In this document: piece by piece, positions 8,248 to 15,793 of the stretch
Layout of the letters: every line of letters begins with the position of its first letter
Numbering within the stretch: position 1 is the stretch's first letter
Source: Clostridium sp. CAG:1193
Lineage (GTDB): Bacteria > Bacillota_I > Bacilli_A > RF39 > UBA660
Assembly: GCA_000436255.1 (NCBI GenBank)
Contig: HF990823.1
Span: forward strand, 40,198 to 60,903
Reading direction: 5' to 3'
Length of the DNA: 20,706 nt
The notes under the pieces: model-generated
What the model was told of the DNA's origin: nothing
The model's database searches: none
What the model saw: only the letters and a program-made list of their open reading frames with translations
Translations under genes and position numbers: made by a program

Positions 8248-8926
8248 ATTTCTTGTTTTTCTTATTTTCAGTATTTTCTTTTGGTTCATTAGATGCTTTT
8301 GATTCTTTAACATCTTTAATTTTATAGTTTTTAGAATTAATTGCTTCAACTATTCTATTTGTATCAATGGTTGATTTAACTATTATAGTACCTATTACAA
8401 GTAATCCCATAACTACTACTACCCATGTATTAGCTCCTGTAGCACTATCATTATCAGTAACTTTGTTATCTTCTTTTGCCAAATGATTTAAACAATCTTC
8501 TTTTCCATCAGCATAACAACTTACTATATCTTTATCTCCCTTTTCATAAGCTTCATTTATAACACTTTCAAGTGAAGTACTATAAGCGCTTGCTGCATAT
8601 AAATCACTTATTACTACAAAAGGTGTTCCTTGATAACTAGCATCTGTAAATCCTACATTTAAAAATCCATTTGCAACCTTTACACCAAGATCATAATCTT
8701 TACCTGGTTTCCAATCAACATGATCTATATATAATTCTTTTATTTCTATAGTAAATGTTTTATTATAACCTTCTAGTCCTTTTAAATATTCAACTTCTGC
8801 TTCACAGTAAGGACATCCACCTGCTTCAAATATATAAACTTTTACTTTCTCTTTTTCTTCTGCATTAATTCCAAGTGGAATTAATAGTAATAATGTAAAT
8901 AATACACTTAATAATTTCTTTTTCAT
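8246..8926 (-). CDS. Membrane-anchored extracytoplasmic thioredoxin-like protein
   Basis: A 226-residue protein with an N-terminal signal peptide (about 1-22, ending near INA) and a thioredoxin fold carrying the redox motif CPYC (38-41). A cis-proline segment, QGTPFVV (99-105), follows. After a second cysteine pair (C137 and C145) comes a single membrane helix (about 167-184) and a Lys/Glu/Asn-rich cytoplasmic tail. The redox domain should face outside the membrane. It probably acts as a thiol-disulfide reductase or oxidase on exported proteins or on small disulfides such as cystine. It follows the transporter gene by 15 bases with an AAAGGAG Shine-Dalgarno and shares its operon. Function beyond the fold is inference. 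Confidence 0.8.
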   Translation of the reverse strand: MKKKLLSVLFTLLLLIPLGINAEEKEKVKVYIFEAGGCPYCEAEVEYLKGLEGYNKTFTIEIKELYIDHVDWKPGKDYDLGVKVANGFLNVGFTDASYQGTPFVVISDLYAASAYSTSLESVINEAYEKGDKDIVSCYADGKEDCLNHLAKEDNKVTDNDSATGANTWVVVVMGLLVIGTIIVKSTIDTNRIVEAINSKNYKIKDVKESKASNEPKENTENKKNKK

Positions 8927-8941
8927 TCTATACTCCTTTAT

Positions 8942-10315
8942 TTATATCAATATTGCAATAGTAATTGCTATTAAGCATGCAACAAAAACAACTATTAATA
9001 ATTTCCAAATATATTTAATCCATTTTGTATATTTTTCACCAAGATAATATAACATACACATTATAAGCACGCTTGAAGGTGCGAATAACATTGTAAATCC
9101 ATACATTACTTGGCCAATAAATCCATATAATCCAAGAGCACCTTCATTTGATGTTACTGCATATAATATTTGAAGTATATATTGTGCAGCATATGTTTCT
9201 TCTACCATAAATGGTGATGCAATTAGTGTTGATAATGTTACAAGTGCGACATTACCACTTTTCGCAATTAAATTAATTATTGTAATTATAAATCCAGAAT
9301 TTAATGTTAGTACTAATATCAAATTTATAAGTACAGCAAACATAGCTATTCCAGATACTTTATTAGCGCCTTGCATACATCCTTCAAACATATCTTTAAC
9401 TGAAACTTTGTTACATATAGATATTATTATAATTGCAAGTGCTATAAGTGCATAAACTGAAATCATAGTAAATTTACCAAATGTTTCAAATGCACCCATA
9501 ATTGATGCAAATATTGCAAAATTGCCTATTTTTACTCCATTAATTGCATTTGCTATATTTTCAAATGCTTTGACACTTGAAAATTCACTAAATAATCCTA
9601 AGAATAAGAATACATATAGTAAGATCATTACTACAAATAATGCTATACCTTTAGGTGAAGTGCCTTTAATTAATCTTTTAGATGGCACAAACATATATTC
9701 ATCAGTTTCTTCATCACCGTTTTTCTTATTTATTTTAAGTGCGTACAATATGACTAGTATAAGTAATATAGCAAGTAATGCTACTTTAATCCATAAATAT
9801 GTGTTTGTTGTAATTCCTGTAACACTTTTATATATTGCACTTCCAATTTCTGCTGTAATTCCAACAACTGTACTACCTGCAGTTACAAGTAATGCTTGCA
9901 TCTTATTATATTTAAGATTTAATAATACTGCTATAGAAAGTGGCATAAATATTAACATTGGCATATATATACCCGCTATACCAGATGATAATCCATAAAA
10001 TAATACTGTAATTACTACAAATAGCCAACTTTTCTTCTTAAATATAGATGACATTTTGTCAACTAAAGCTTTTAGAGCACCACTTTTATTACAAACTCCA
10101 TAAAGCATTCCTACAAATAATATCATTATTGCATTTCCAAGGAAATATTGTACTAGTACTTCAATATTTTTGAAAATGTCAACAAATCCAGTAGGTGTAA
10201 TTGCACCAATTTTAAGACCATTTGTTCCAGATGTAGTTGTAGGTATTACCCATGTTAATACAAATACTACAAGCAATGCTATACCAAACGTCTTAAGTAA
10301 ATTTTTGTTCTTCAT
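8942..10315 (-). CDS. DcuC/YfcC-like secondary transporter
   Basis: A 457-residue polytopic membrane protein with roughly 11-12 hydrophobic helices. It resembles the YfcC / C4-dicarboxylate anaerobic carrier group: a first helix ending in TWVIPTT, a periplasmic ITPTGF loop, GMLYGVCNKSGA after helix 2, and a pseudo-repeat in the second half. A charged cytoplasmic loop (about 195-220) divides the halves. Related carriers move C4-dicarboxylates, basic amino acids or peptides; the substrate cannot be read from the sequence. The gene starts 11 bases after lysS with an AAAGGAG Shine-Dalgarno and is followed by the extracytoplasmic thioredoxin-like gene. This context fits amino-acid import, possibly lysine or a disulfide compound, but only as a suggestion. 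Confidence 0.65.
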   Translation of the reverse strand: MKNKNLLKTFGIALLVVFVLTWVIPTTTSGTNGLKIGAITPTGFVDIFKNIEVLVQYFLGNAIMILFVGMLYGVCNKSGALKALVDKMSSIFKKKSWLFVVITVLFYGLSSGIAGIYMPMLIFMPLSIAVLLNLKYNKMQALLVTAGSTVVGITAEIGSAIYKSVTGITTNTYLWIKVALLAILLILVILYALKINKKNGDEETDEYMFVPSKRLIKGTSPKGIALFVVMILLYVFLFLGLFSEFSSVKAFENIANAINGVKIGNFAIFASIMGAFETFGKFTMISVYALIALAIIIISICNKVSVKDMFEGCMQGANKVSGIAMFAVLINLILVLTLNSGFIITIINLIAKSGNVALVTLSTLIASPFMVEETYAAQYILQILYAVTSNEGALGLYGFIGQVMYGFTMLFAPSSVLIMCMLYYLGEKYTKWIKYIWKLLIVVFVACLIAITIAILI

Positions 10316-10326
10316 TTCTTTCTCCT

Positions 10327-11802
10327 TTATTTATTTTTCATGTGAGGAAATAAAATTACCTCTCTTATATTTTCAGATCCTGTAATCATCATTACAAGTC
10401 TGTCAATACCAATACCCATTCCGCCTGCTGGTGGCATACCATATTCCAAAGCTTCTACATAGTCTTCATCCATTTCATTTGCTTCATCGTTTCCTAGATC
10501 TCTTTCTTTAAGCTGATTTAAGAATCTTTCTTTTTGGTCTATTGGATCATTTAACTCAGTAAATGCATTTCCATATTCACTTCCACAAATAAATAATTCA
10601 GTTCTTTGAGTAAATCTTTCATCTTTACATTTCTTTGCAAGTGGACTAACTTCTATAGGATATTCACATACGAATGTAGGCTCAACTAAAGTTTTTTCAA
10701 CAAATTCTTCAAAAAATGCATTAATTATATGACCAACTTCATAATGGCTTTCTACTTCAACATTATGTTCTTTAGCAATTTCTTTTGCTTCTTCTAAAGA
10801 CATTTCACGTGAGAAATCAACTCCAGTTTGCTCTTTTATTAAATCTATCATACGAGCACTTTTAAATGGTTTACTAAAATCTATTTCATGATCTTTCCAA
10901 TTAATTACATATGTACCAAGTGCATCATATACTACTTTTCTAAATAAACCTTCACAAGTTTCTTTCATTCCATCTAAGTCACTATATGCCTTATAAAACT
11001 CTATAGTAGTAAATTCAGGGTTATGATTTCTATCCATTCCTTCATTTCTAAATAATCTTCCTATTTCATATACTGCATCCATACCACCAACTAATAATCT
11101 TTTTAGTGATAACTCAGTTGCTATACGTAAATACATATCAATATTTAAAGTATTGTGATGTGTTACAAATGGTCTTGCTGCGGCTCCACCTAGAACAGTA
11201 CCTAGTATAGGTGTTTCAACTTCAACATAACCTAAATCATCAAAATAATTTTGAATGCTTCTAATTATTTTAGGACGCATAAATGCAATTCTTCTAGCAT
11301 CCTCATTCATAATTAAATCAACATATCTTCTTCTAAATCTTTCTTCAACATCAACAAGTCCATGATATTTTTCAGGAAGTGGTCTTAAAGCTTTTACTAA
11401 ATGAGTATAACTAAATGCTTTTACACTTAATTCACCCATATGCGTTCTAAAAACAGTACCCTTAATTCCAACTATATCACCTAAATCAGCACTATCAAAT
11501 AACTTATACTCATCTTCTCCTACATTGTCTAATTTAACATATATTTGTATTTGACCATATTTATCTTGAATATGCATAAATCCAGCTTTACCTTTGCTTC
11601 TTTTAGTCATTATTCTACCAGCAATGACTACTTCAGCATTAATACTTTCTAACTCTTCATTAGAAAGTTCTTCGTATTTTTCTTTTATAGTTTTAGAATC
11701 TGATGTAACATCAAATCTAGAACCAAAAGGATCAATACCAGATTCTCTTAATGCTTTTGCTTTTTCTCTTCTTACAAGTTCTTGTTCTGTATATTCCTTC
11801 AT
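10327..11802 (-). CDS. lysS: Lysyl-tRNA synthetase, class II
   Basis: Charges tRNA-Lys. The 491-residue product has an N-terminal OB-fold anticodon domain (about 55-140; VVIAGRIMTKRSKGKAGF), then the class II core. Motif 2 is FRNEGMDRNHNPEF (251-264) and motif 3 is GGMGIGIDRL (about 460-469), the hallmarks of LysS. An in-frame ATG 15 bases earlier overlaps the GAGGAG Shine-Dalgarno, so the ATG at 11802 is the start. It is the first gene of an operon with a transporter and a thioredoxin-like protein. The promoter carries an inverted repeat over its -35 box. Confidence 0.97.
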   Translation of the reverse strand: MKEYTEQELVRREKAKALRESGIDPFGSRFDVTSDSKTIKEKYEELSNEELESINAEVVIAGRIMTKRSKGKAGFMHIQDKYGQIQIYVKLDNVGEDEYKLFDSADLGDIVGIKGTVFRTHMGELSVKAFSYTHLVKALRPLPEKYHGLVDVEERFRRRYVDLIMNEDARRIAFMRPKIIRSIQNYFDDLGYVEVETPILGTVLGGAAARPFVTHHNTLNIDMYLRIATELSLKRLLVGGMDAVYEIGRLFRNEGMDRNHNPEFTTIEFYKAYSDLDGMKETCEGLFRKVVYDALGTYVINWKDHEIDFSKPFKSARMIDLIKEQTGVDFSREMSLEEAKEIAKEHNVEVESHYEVGHIINAFFEEFVEKTLVEPTFVCEYPIEVSPLAKKCKDERFTQRTELFICGSEYGNAFTELNDPIDQKERFLNQLKERDLGNDEANEMDEDYVEALEYGMPPAGGMGIGIDRLVMMITGSENIREVILFPHMKNK

Positions 11803-11822
11803 ATTAACACTCCTCATTTAAC

Positions 11823-11851
11823 ATTTTATACCAATTTTATAGGCTTGTAAA
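11823..11851 (-). promoter_or_regulatory. Putative lysS promoter
   Basis: Minus-strand TTTACA (11846-11851) and TAAAAT (11823-11828) with a 17-base spacer, each one mismatch from consensus. The predicted leader is about 14 bases. The -35 box lies within one arm of the inverted repeat at 11845-11867. Confidence 0.6.
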
Positions 11852-11867
11852 CATCTATTGTTTACAA
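11845..11867 (-). promoter_or_regulatory. Perfect inverted repeat over the lysS -35 box (candidate operator)
   Basis: Arms TTGTAAAC (11845-11852) and GTTTACAA (11860-11867) with a 7-base spacer. Neither strand has a T-run after the second arm, so it is not an intrinsic terminator of dus. The promoter-proximal arm contains the -35 hexamer, as expected for repressor binding. The half-site resembles that of E. coli BirA, but the spacing does not fit. Confidence 0.5.
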
Positions 11868-11898
11868 AAATTGACTTTTATTAAAAATATATTCATAT

Positions 11899-12867
11899 TT
11901 ACTCTTTACTAAATTCATTTAATATGTTAATTATTTCATCTTTTGTTTGTGCTTTAAATAGCTCATTTTTTATTTCTCTTGCACCCTCTACACCTTTTAA
12001 ATACCAAGCAATATGACTACGCATTTCAAGTACTGCTACTTTTTCTGGTTTAAATTCTAATAAATAATTTAAATGCTTTATACACATATCTATTTTTTCT
12101 TGTTTTGTTATTTCTTTAGGTAATATGCCATATGTTAAATAATTAACTGTATCTAAAATAATCCACGGATTACCAAGAGCAGATCTTCCTATCATAACTG
12201 CATCACAACCCGTTTCATCAATCATTCTTTTAGCATCATATACTGTCTTAATATCTCCATTACCAATTACCGGTATATTAACGCTTTCTTTTACTTCTTT
12301 TATTATATTCCAATCAGAATGTCCTAAATACCTATCAGTACGAGTTCTTCCATGAACACATATAGCACTTGCACCTGCCTGTTCACATATTTTAGCAACT
12401 TCTTTTGCATTTATACTATTTTTATCCCAACCACTTCTTATTTTAACAGTTACAGGAATAGGTACAGATTTTACCACTGCACTTACTATTTCTTTTATTT
12501 TTTCAGGATTCTTAAGAAGTGCTGCTCCTGCCTCGGCACTTACTGCAACCTTAGGTACAGGACACCCCATATTAATATCTATAATATCCGGTTTCATTTT
12601 TTCATAAACCATTTTAGCAGATGCGACAAAACTATCAACATCACTACCAAATATTTGCTGTGAAATAGGTCTTTCTTCTTCAGTCATATAAAGCATGTCA
12701 ATTGTTTTTTTATTTTCATGAACAATTGCTTTATCATTAACCATTTCCGCATATATAAGTCCTGCCCCCATCTGTTTTATGATTCTTCTATACGCACTAT
12801 TACATATACCCGCCATAGGGGCTAAAACTACATTATTTTTAATTTCTACATTACCAATTTTAAACAT
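11899..12867 (-). CDS. dusB: tRNA-dihydrouridine synthase (DusB-like)
   Basis: FMN-dependent enzyme reducing uridine to dihydrouridine in the tRNA D-loop region. The 322-residue product shows the family's TIM-barrel landmarks: LAPMAG (15-20), DINMGCPVPKV with the catalytic Cys102, KIRSGWD (about 142-148), CVHGRTR (about 171-177), a GNGDI phosphate-binding loop (about 202-206) and IGRSALGNPW (about 226-235). A helical C-terminal domain completes it. It has a GGTGGT Shine-Dalgarno and follows the DUF1450-like gene by 13 bases as the last gene of the pduL operon. The subtype (DusB rather than another Firmicute Dus) is inferred from overall resemblance. Confidence 0.9.
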   Translation of the reverse strand: MFKIGNVEIKNNVVLAPMAGICNSAYRRIIKQMGAGLIYAEMVNDKAIVHENKKTIDMLYMTEEERPISQQIFGSDVDSFVASAKMVYEKMKPDIIDINMGCPVPKVAVSAEAGAALLKNPEKIKEIVSAVVKSVPIPVTVKIRSGWDKNSINAKEVAKICEQAGASAICVHGRTRTDRYLGHSDWNIIKEVKESVNIPVIGNGDIKTVYDAKRMIDETGCDAVMIGRSALGNPWIILDTVNYLTYGILPKEITKQEKIDMCIKHLNYLLEFKPEKVAVLEMRSHIAWYLKGVEGAREIKNELFKAQTKDEIINILNEFSKE

Positions 12868-12880
12868 ATTACCACCAAAA

Positions 12881-13099
12881 TTACTTTATAATTTCTTTTA
12901 CCTTTGTAATTAAATTGTCTATATTATTATCCATTACAGGAATACCATTTACAATTACAAAAGGCATTCTTGAACCTATCGCACACATACTTTGACATCC
13001 AACAATTATTTTAGCATTACTATCAAGTTCTTTTAATCTTTTAACAATTTCATCACTATTAAATCCTCTACATTTATTACAAGTCTTAAATTCATTCAT
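12881..13099 (-). CDS. Small four-cysteine protein, DUF1450/YuzB-like thioredoxin-fold
   Basis: A 72-residue soluble protein resembling the DUF1450 (YuzB) and thioredoxin-like [2Fe-2S] ferredoxin folds. Cysteines at 7 and 10 (TCNKC) and at 35 and 39 (GCQSMC) are positioned to bind a metal or iron-sulphur cluster. They are followed by the typical PFVIVNGIPV strand pair (46-55) and a terminal helix. Function is unknown for the family. It overlaps the pduL end by 8 bases and uses a Shine-Dalgarno (AAGGAG) inside pduL, so translation is probably coupled. The link to PduL suggests, but does not show, a role in acyl-CoA or redox metabolism. Confidence 0.6.
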   Translation of the reverse strand: MNEFKTCNKCRGFNSDEIVKRLKELDSNAKIIVGCQSMCAIGSRMPFVIVNGIPVMDNNIDNLITKVKEIIK

Positions 13100-13655
13100 T
13101 TATAATTTCTCCTTCATCTTTATCATTTATAAAATGTGCATTTGCGTCATCTAAGTCTATATGTGCTTCAAGTGTATAATTATCACTAGCTTTTATAAAA
13201 ACGTTATTTAATATACCACCCTTAATACCATCTAACCTTAATTTTACAACTTCACCATTTTCTAAATTGTAACGCTTTAGATCTTTAGTATTAATGTGAA
13301 TATGTCTTGTTGCAATTATACAGCATTCTTTTGTTATAGTGTTACCATCATGCTCCATAGTAACTATTTCTGATGAAACTAAATCCCCAGATTTTCTTAT
13401 TGGCGGATTAATTTTCAAACTATATGCATCAGTTTTACTTATTTCCACTTGTGTATAATCTCTAAATGGGCCTAAAATTCTTACGTTATTAATACGTCCC
13501 TTTTCAGTAATTATAGATACAGTTTCTTTAGATGCAAACTCATTTGGCTGAGTTAAATCTTTTAACCATGTTAATTCATCATAACCAAATAATTTTTTAA
13601 AATCGTCCTTTGTTAAATGTACATGTCTTGCTGACACGCCAATTTTCACTTTCAT
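13092..13655 (-). CDS. pduL: PduL-type phosphotransacylase (phosphate acetyl/propanoyltransferase)
   Basis: Zinc enzyme that exchanges CoA and phosphate on acetyl- or propionyl-CoA, giving acyl-phosphate for ATP synthesis by a kinase. Both halves of the PduL double barrel are visible: SARHVHLT (8-15) and ATRHIHI (115-121) supply the zinc-binding histidines, with LGPFRDYTQVEIS (61-73) between them. The 187-residue protein starts almost directly at the first motif, so it lacks the N-terminal encapsulation helix of microcompartment PduL; it should be a cytoplasmic housekeeping phosphotransacetylase replacing Pta. No microcompartment shell gene is near. The ATG at 13655 follows GGGTGA; an upstream in-frame ATG lies ahead of that site. 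First gene of an operon with the DUF1450-like gene and dus. Confidence 0.92.
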   Translation of the reverse strand: MKVKIGVSARHVHLTKDDFKKLFGYDELTWLKDLTQPNEFASKETVSIITEKGRINNVRILGPFRDYTQVEISKTDAYSLKINPPIRKSGDLVSSEIVTMEHDGNTITKECCIIATRHIHINTKDLKRYNLENGEVVKLRLDGIKGGILNNVFIKASDNYTLEAHIDLDDANAHFINDKDEGEIINE

Positions 13656-13670
13656 AAAATCACCCATCTA

Positions 13671-13679
13671 ATTGTATCA
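13671..13679 (-). promoter_or_regulatory. Putative extended -10 promoter of pduL
   Basis: Minus-strand TGATACAAT matches the extended -10 pattern TGnTAtAAT with one change. No good -35 is found at 16-18 bases. The start codon is 15 bases away, giving a leader near 10 bases. Confidence 0.4.
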
Positions 13680-13723
13680 TAATTACGTATATTTTTCATA
13701 TACTTATTTGAAAGGAGAAATAT

Positions 13724-14050
13724 ATGAATAGTAATTATTATAATCCGATGTATACAAATACACCAACTAATCAGCAAGGAATGCAAAGTGTTAGTAGTCT
13801 AAATGATGAAGAACAGTCTTATATTGAAAATATTCTTAGATTAAATAAGGGAAAACTAGGCAAATTTTATATGTCGTATCCAGATTCTGAACAATATAGG
13901 GATAAAGTATTTACCGGTATTATTGAACAATCTGGACGAGATCACATAATAATAAGTGAACCATCTACTGGAAGATGGTACTTACTTTTAATTATCTACC
14001 TTGATTATGTAGAATTTGATGAACAAATTAATTTCATTAAGAATTTTTAA
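13724..14050 (+). CDS. gerQ: GerQ-family (spore coat) protein
   Basis: A 108-residue protein whose residues 30-104 closely follow the conserved GerQ domain as I recall it from Bacillus: QSYIENILRLNKGK (31-44), VFTGIIEQSGRDHIIIS (62-78), and STGRWYLLLIIYLDYVEFDE (81-100). The short N-terminus is Asn/Gln/Tyr-rich, like coat proteins cross-linked by transglutaminase Tgl. In B. subtilis GerQ is an inner coat protein needed for CwlJ localisation and germination. The gene has an AAAGGAG Shine-Dalgarno and is transcribed away from pduL. A TATACT (13699-13704) precedes it but no matching -35 is visible. Whether this organism sporulates cannot be judged from the window. Confidence 0.88.
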   Translation: MNSNYYNPMYTNTPTNQQGMQSVSSLNDEEQSYIENILRLNKGKLGKFYMSYPDSEQYRDKVFTGIIEQSGRDHIIISEPSTGRWYLLLIIYLDYVEFDEQINFIKNF

Positions 14051-14052
14051 TA

Positions 14053-14081
14053 TTGTAACTATTCATTAATTTTGATATAAT
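14053..14081 (+). promoter_or_regulatory. Putative promoter of the lemA-like gene
   Basis: TTGTAA (14053-14058), 17-base spacer, TATAAT (14076-14081), with an extended -10 TG at 14073-14074. It starts 2 bases after the gerQ stop; the predicted leader is about 18 bases. Confidence 0.7.
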
Positions 14082-14105
14082 TTGTACTAGATAGAAGGTG
14101 TTTAA

Positions 14106-14648
14106 ATGGAAACTTATAAAATAATATTGTATTTAATTATAATACTAGTATCTCTTTTAATGATGTATGCAGTTGTATATAACAAGATTAAAACTCAAAT
14201 ACTTAAAATTAATTCTGCAGAAAGTCGAATTGATGAATCTTTAAGAAGTAAATATGATTTAATTATTAAATTAATTACTGAGATAAAAAGTGTTGATAAA
14301 GATAATAAAGATTTTAAATCAGTAGACAATTTAAAAGATAAAGATTTATCATCTTTTGAATTTGAAAGAGAACTTACTGATATTGAATCCAAGATATATA
14401 CTATTAAAAATGATAATAATAAATTATTAAAAAGTTCTAGTTTTACAGAAGGATGGCATGAAATAATTAATCTAAATACTATAATTAAGGGAGAAGAAAA
14501 GTATTATAATGAAAACACTACAATATATAATAATTTAGTATGCAAATTTCCTTCAAATTTAGTTGCAAAAACGATGAAATTAAAAATTAAAAAATATTTT
14601 GATGGCAAAGATCTATATGATAAAAATATAAAAGACTTTAAGATTTAA
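14106..14648 (+). CDS. LemA-family membrane protein
   Basis: A 180-residue protein with one N-terminal membrane helix (about 6-25) followed by long helices. The LemA landmarks are NKIKTQILKINSAES early in the first helix and, near the C-terminus (about 140-165), YNNLVCKFPSNLVAKTMK with KYF. LemA proteins form helical bundles at the membrane; their molecular role is not settled. A central Asp/Lys/Ser-rich stretch (about 60-90) is divergent and makes it less typical than E. coli-type LemA. The start has an AAGGTG Shine-Dalgarno. The last codons are part of the shared terminator stem and overlap the end of the convergent CFI-box gene by 11 bases. Confidence 0.78.
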   Translation: METYKIILYLIIILVSLLMMYAVVYNKIKTQILKINSAESRIDESLRSKYDLIIKLITEIKSVDKDNKDFKSVDNLKDKDLSSFEFERELTDIESKIYTIKNDNNKLLKSSSFTEGWHEIINLNTIIKGEEKYYNENTTIYNNLVCKFPSNLVAKTMKLKIKKYFDGKDLYDKNIKDFKI

Positions 14649-14662
14649 TTAAAGTCTTTTTT
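14631..14662. terminator. Bidirectional terminator between lemA-like and CFI-box genes
   Basis: Perfect 11-bp stem AAAGACTTTAA / TTAAAGTCTTT (14631-14641 with 14649-14659) and a 7-base loop. It is followed by T-runs on the plus strand (to 14662) and T-rich sequence on the minus strand. It contains the stop codons of both convergent genes. Confidence 0.85.
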
Positions 14663-15123
14663 CTATATTCACATACATCATACTTATCTTTAAGCATATT
14701 AGCCATATCTATATAAGTATGTGTAGCCTCTTCATATCTTTCTTCCATCATAAATGATATTGCTGGAGTTATAAAATCATTTTTCATCATGTTTGCAACA
14801 TCATAACTATCTGGATCAGAAATTAATTTTTTACTTATTATTGGGCCAATAATATTATACTCATCTAATAAATATTCATAATCAGGATTTCCATTTAAAT
14901 ACCATCTTCTAAAGCCTCTTAATGCTTCTAATATATAACAATCATCACTATAACCTAATATATGGCACATTGCTGTAGTTAGATAGCAATTATATTTAGA
15001 AGCAAAATAAGGACATGTATCATTAATTGGTTTATACATTCTTTCAAAAGTACAATATGCTTCATTCCATTTATTTAAATCATCTTCATTTAGATGCTTA
15101 CAATTTTTACATATTTCTTCCAT
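14638..15123 (-). CDS. CFI-box domain protein with N-terminal cysteine cluster
   Basis: A 161-residue soluble protein. The N-terminus has Cys5-x2-Cys8, Cys24 and Cys37 (CKNCKH ... AYCTF ... DTCPYF), a spacing suited to a small zinc knuckle. It is followed by NCYLTTAMCHILG (45-57) and ILEALRGFRRWYL (64-76), then a segment ending GPIISKKLI. These match the CFI-box pattern (CFIATAA..., LRxFRDxxL, GPxIA), with YLT in place of FIA. Residues 100-155 are helical. Function of CFI-box proteins is unknown to me. The ATG has a GAGGGG Shine-Dalgarno. The gene is downstream of tetR, separated by a weak A/T hairpin that may let transcripts through. Confidence 0.65.
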   Translation of the reverse strand: MEEICKNCKHLNEDDLNKWNEAYCTFERMYKPINDTCPYFASKYNCYLTTAMCHILGYSDDCYILEALRGFRRWYLNGNPDYEYLLDEYNIIGPIISKKLISDPDSYDVANMMKNDFITPAISFMMEERYEEATHTYIDMANMLKDKYDVCEYRKKTLIKS

Positions 15124-15149
15124 AAAATCCCCTCGTGATATATATTACT

Positions 15150-15181
15150 CAAAAAAGAAAAAAAGTAAAGACTACTTTTTT
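15150..15181 (-). terminator. Weak hairpin after tetR-like gene
   Basis: On the minus strand AAAAAAGTA / TACTTTTTT (15173-15181 with 15159-15167) forms a 9-bp, almost all A-T stem with a 5-base loop and continues into TCTTTTTTG. It overlaps the stop codon; it may be a partial terminator allowing read-through into the CFI-box gene. Confidence 0.5.
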
Positions 15182-15771
15182 AATATTCCCGCACAAACTA
15201 AAGCAAGTTCTTTTTCAAATATTTCAATATTCTTTTCCCTACTTAAGTTTCTTTTATAACTTTTTACTATATTATTCATCATTACAGATTCAATAATATC
15301 TAATATATAACTCAAACTAAATTTACTAGGTATATTTAGCTTAGTTATATCAATTTGATTTAACATTACATTTAATCCCTCATTAAAATTAGGTGTAAAC
15401 ATTATTTCAATATCATAATTCATATTTAAAAATATCTTTTCAAAATAATCTTTATTTTCCTCTTTTTCTATCATATCTAATATATAAATATATAACTGTC
15501 TATATGATATTATTATGTCCCCTTTATTTCTTACTATATTTTCTAGTAATGTTTTTTTTATGTCTTTAGAATATTGTCCTATAACATAATAAAACGCATC
15601 TTCAATGTCATTAAAATACTGATAAAAACTTCCTCTTGGTATCTTAGCACACTTAACTATATTAGATACTAAAGCGTCTTTTAATGGGACCCTACTAAAT
15701 TCTTTTTTTAATGATTCTTCAACTACCTTTCTTTTTTCTTCATTAAGATTTAAGAACGTCTGTTTTGCCAT
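15172..15771 (-). CDS. TetR/AcrR-family transcriptional regulator
   Basis: A 199-residue repressor-type protein. Residues 11-60 form the TetR helix-turn-helix: EEKRKVVEESLKKEF, then VPLKDALVSNIVKCAKIPRGSFYQYFNDIEDAF, which has the family's AxxxGxxxGSxYxYF-like recognition helix (IPRGSFYQYF, 44-53). The rest is an all-helical ligand and dimerisation domain without recognisable specificity. The frame is open upstream for 30 codons, but AGGAGG stands just before the ATG at 15771 and the upstream part overlaps the sortase gene, so the shorter form is chosen. A strong promoter with a palindrome between -35 and -10 points to autoregulation. The neighbouring adhesin-sortase genes are possible targets. 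Confidence 0.88.
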   Translation of the reverse strand: MAKQTFLNLNEEKRKVVEESLKKEFSRVPLKDALVSNIVKCAKIPRGSFYQYFNDIEDAFYYVIGQYSKDIKKTLLENIVRNKGDIIISYRQLYIYILDMIEKEENKDYFEKIFLNMNYDIEIMFTPNFNEGLNVMLNQIDITKLNIPSKFSLSYILDIIESVMMNNIVKSYKRNLSREKNIEIFEKELALVCAGILKK

Positions 15772-15793
15772 AACTCGCCTCCTATATAACCAA

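Noticed and set aside
11845..11867. BirA operator before lysS
   Set aside because: Half-sites look like TTGTAAAC/GTTTACAA, but BirA sites have a spacer of about 15 bases, not 7, and no biotin gene is nearby.
13680..13723. Sporulation sigma-E/K promoter before gerQ
   Set aside because: CATATACT resembles a sigma-E -10 element, but no convincing -35 lies at the right distance and the base composition makes such matches common.
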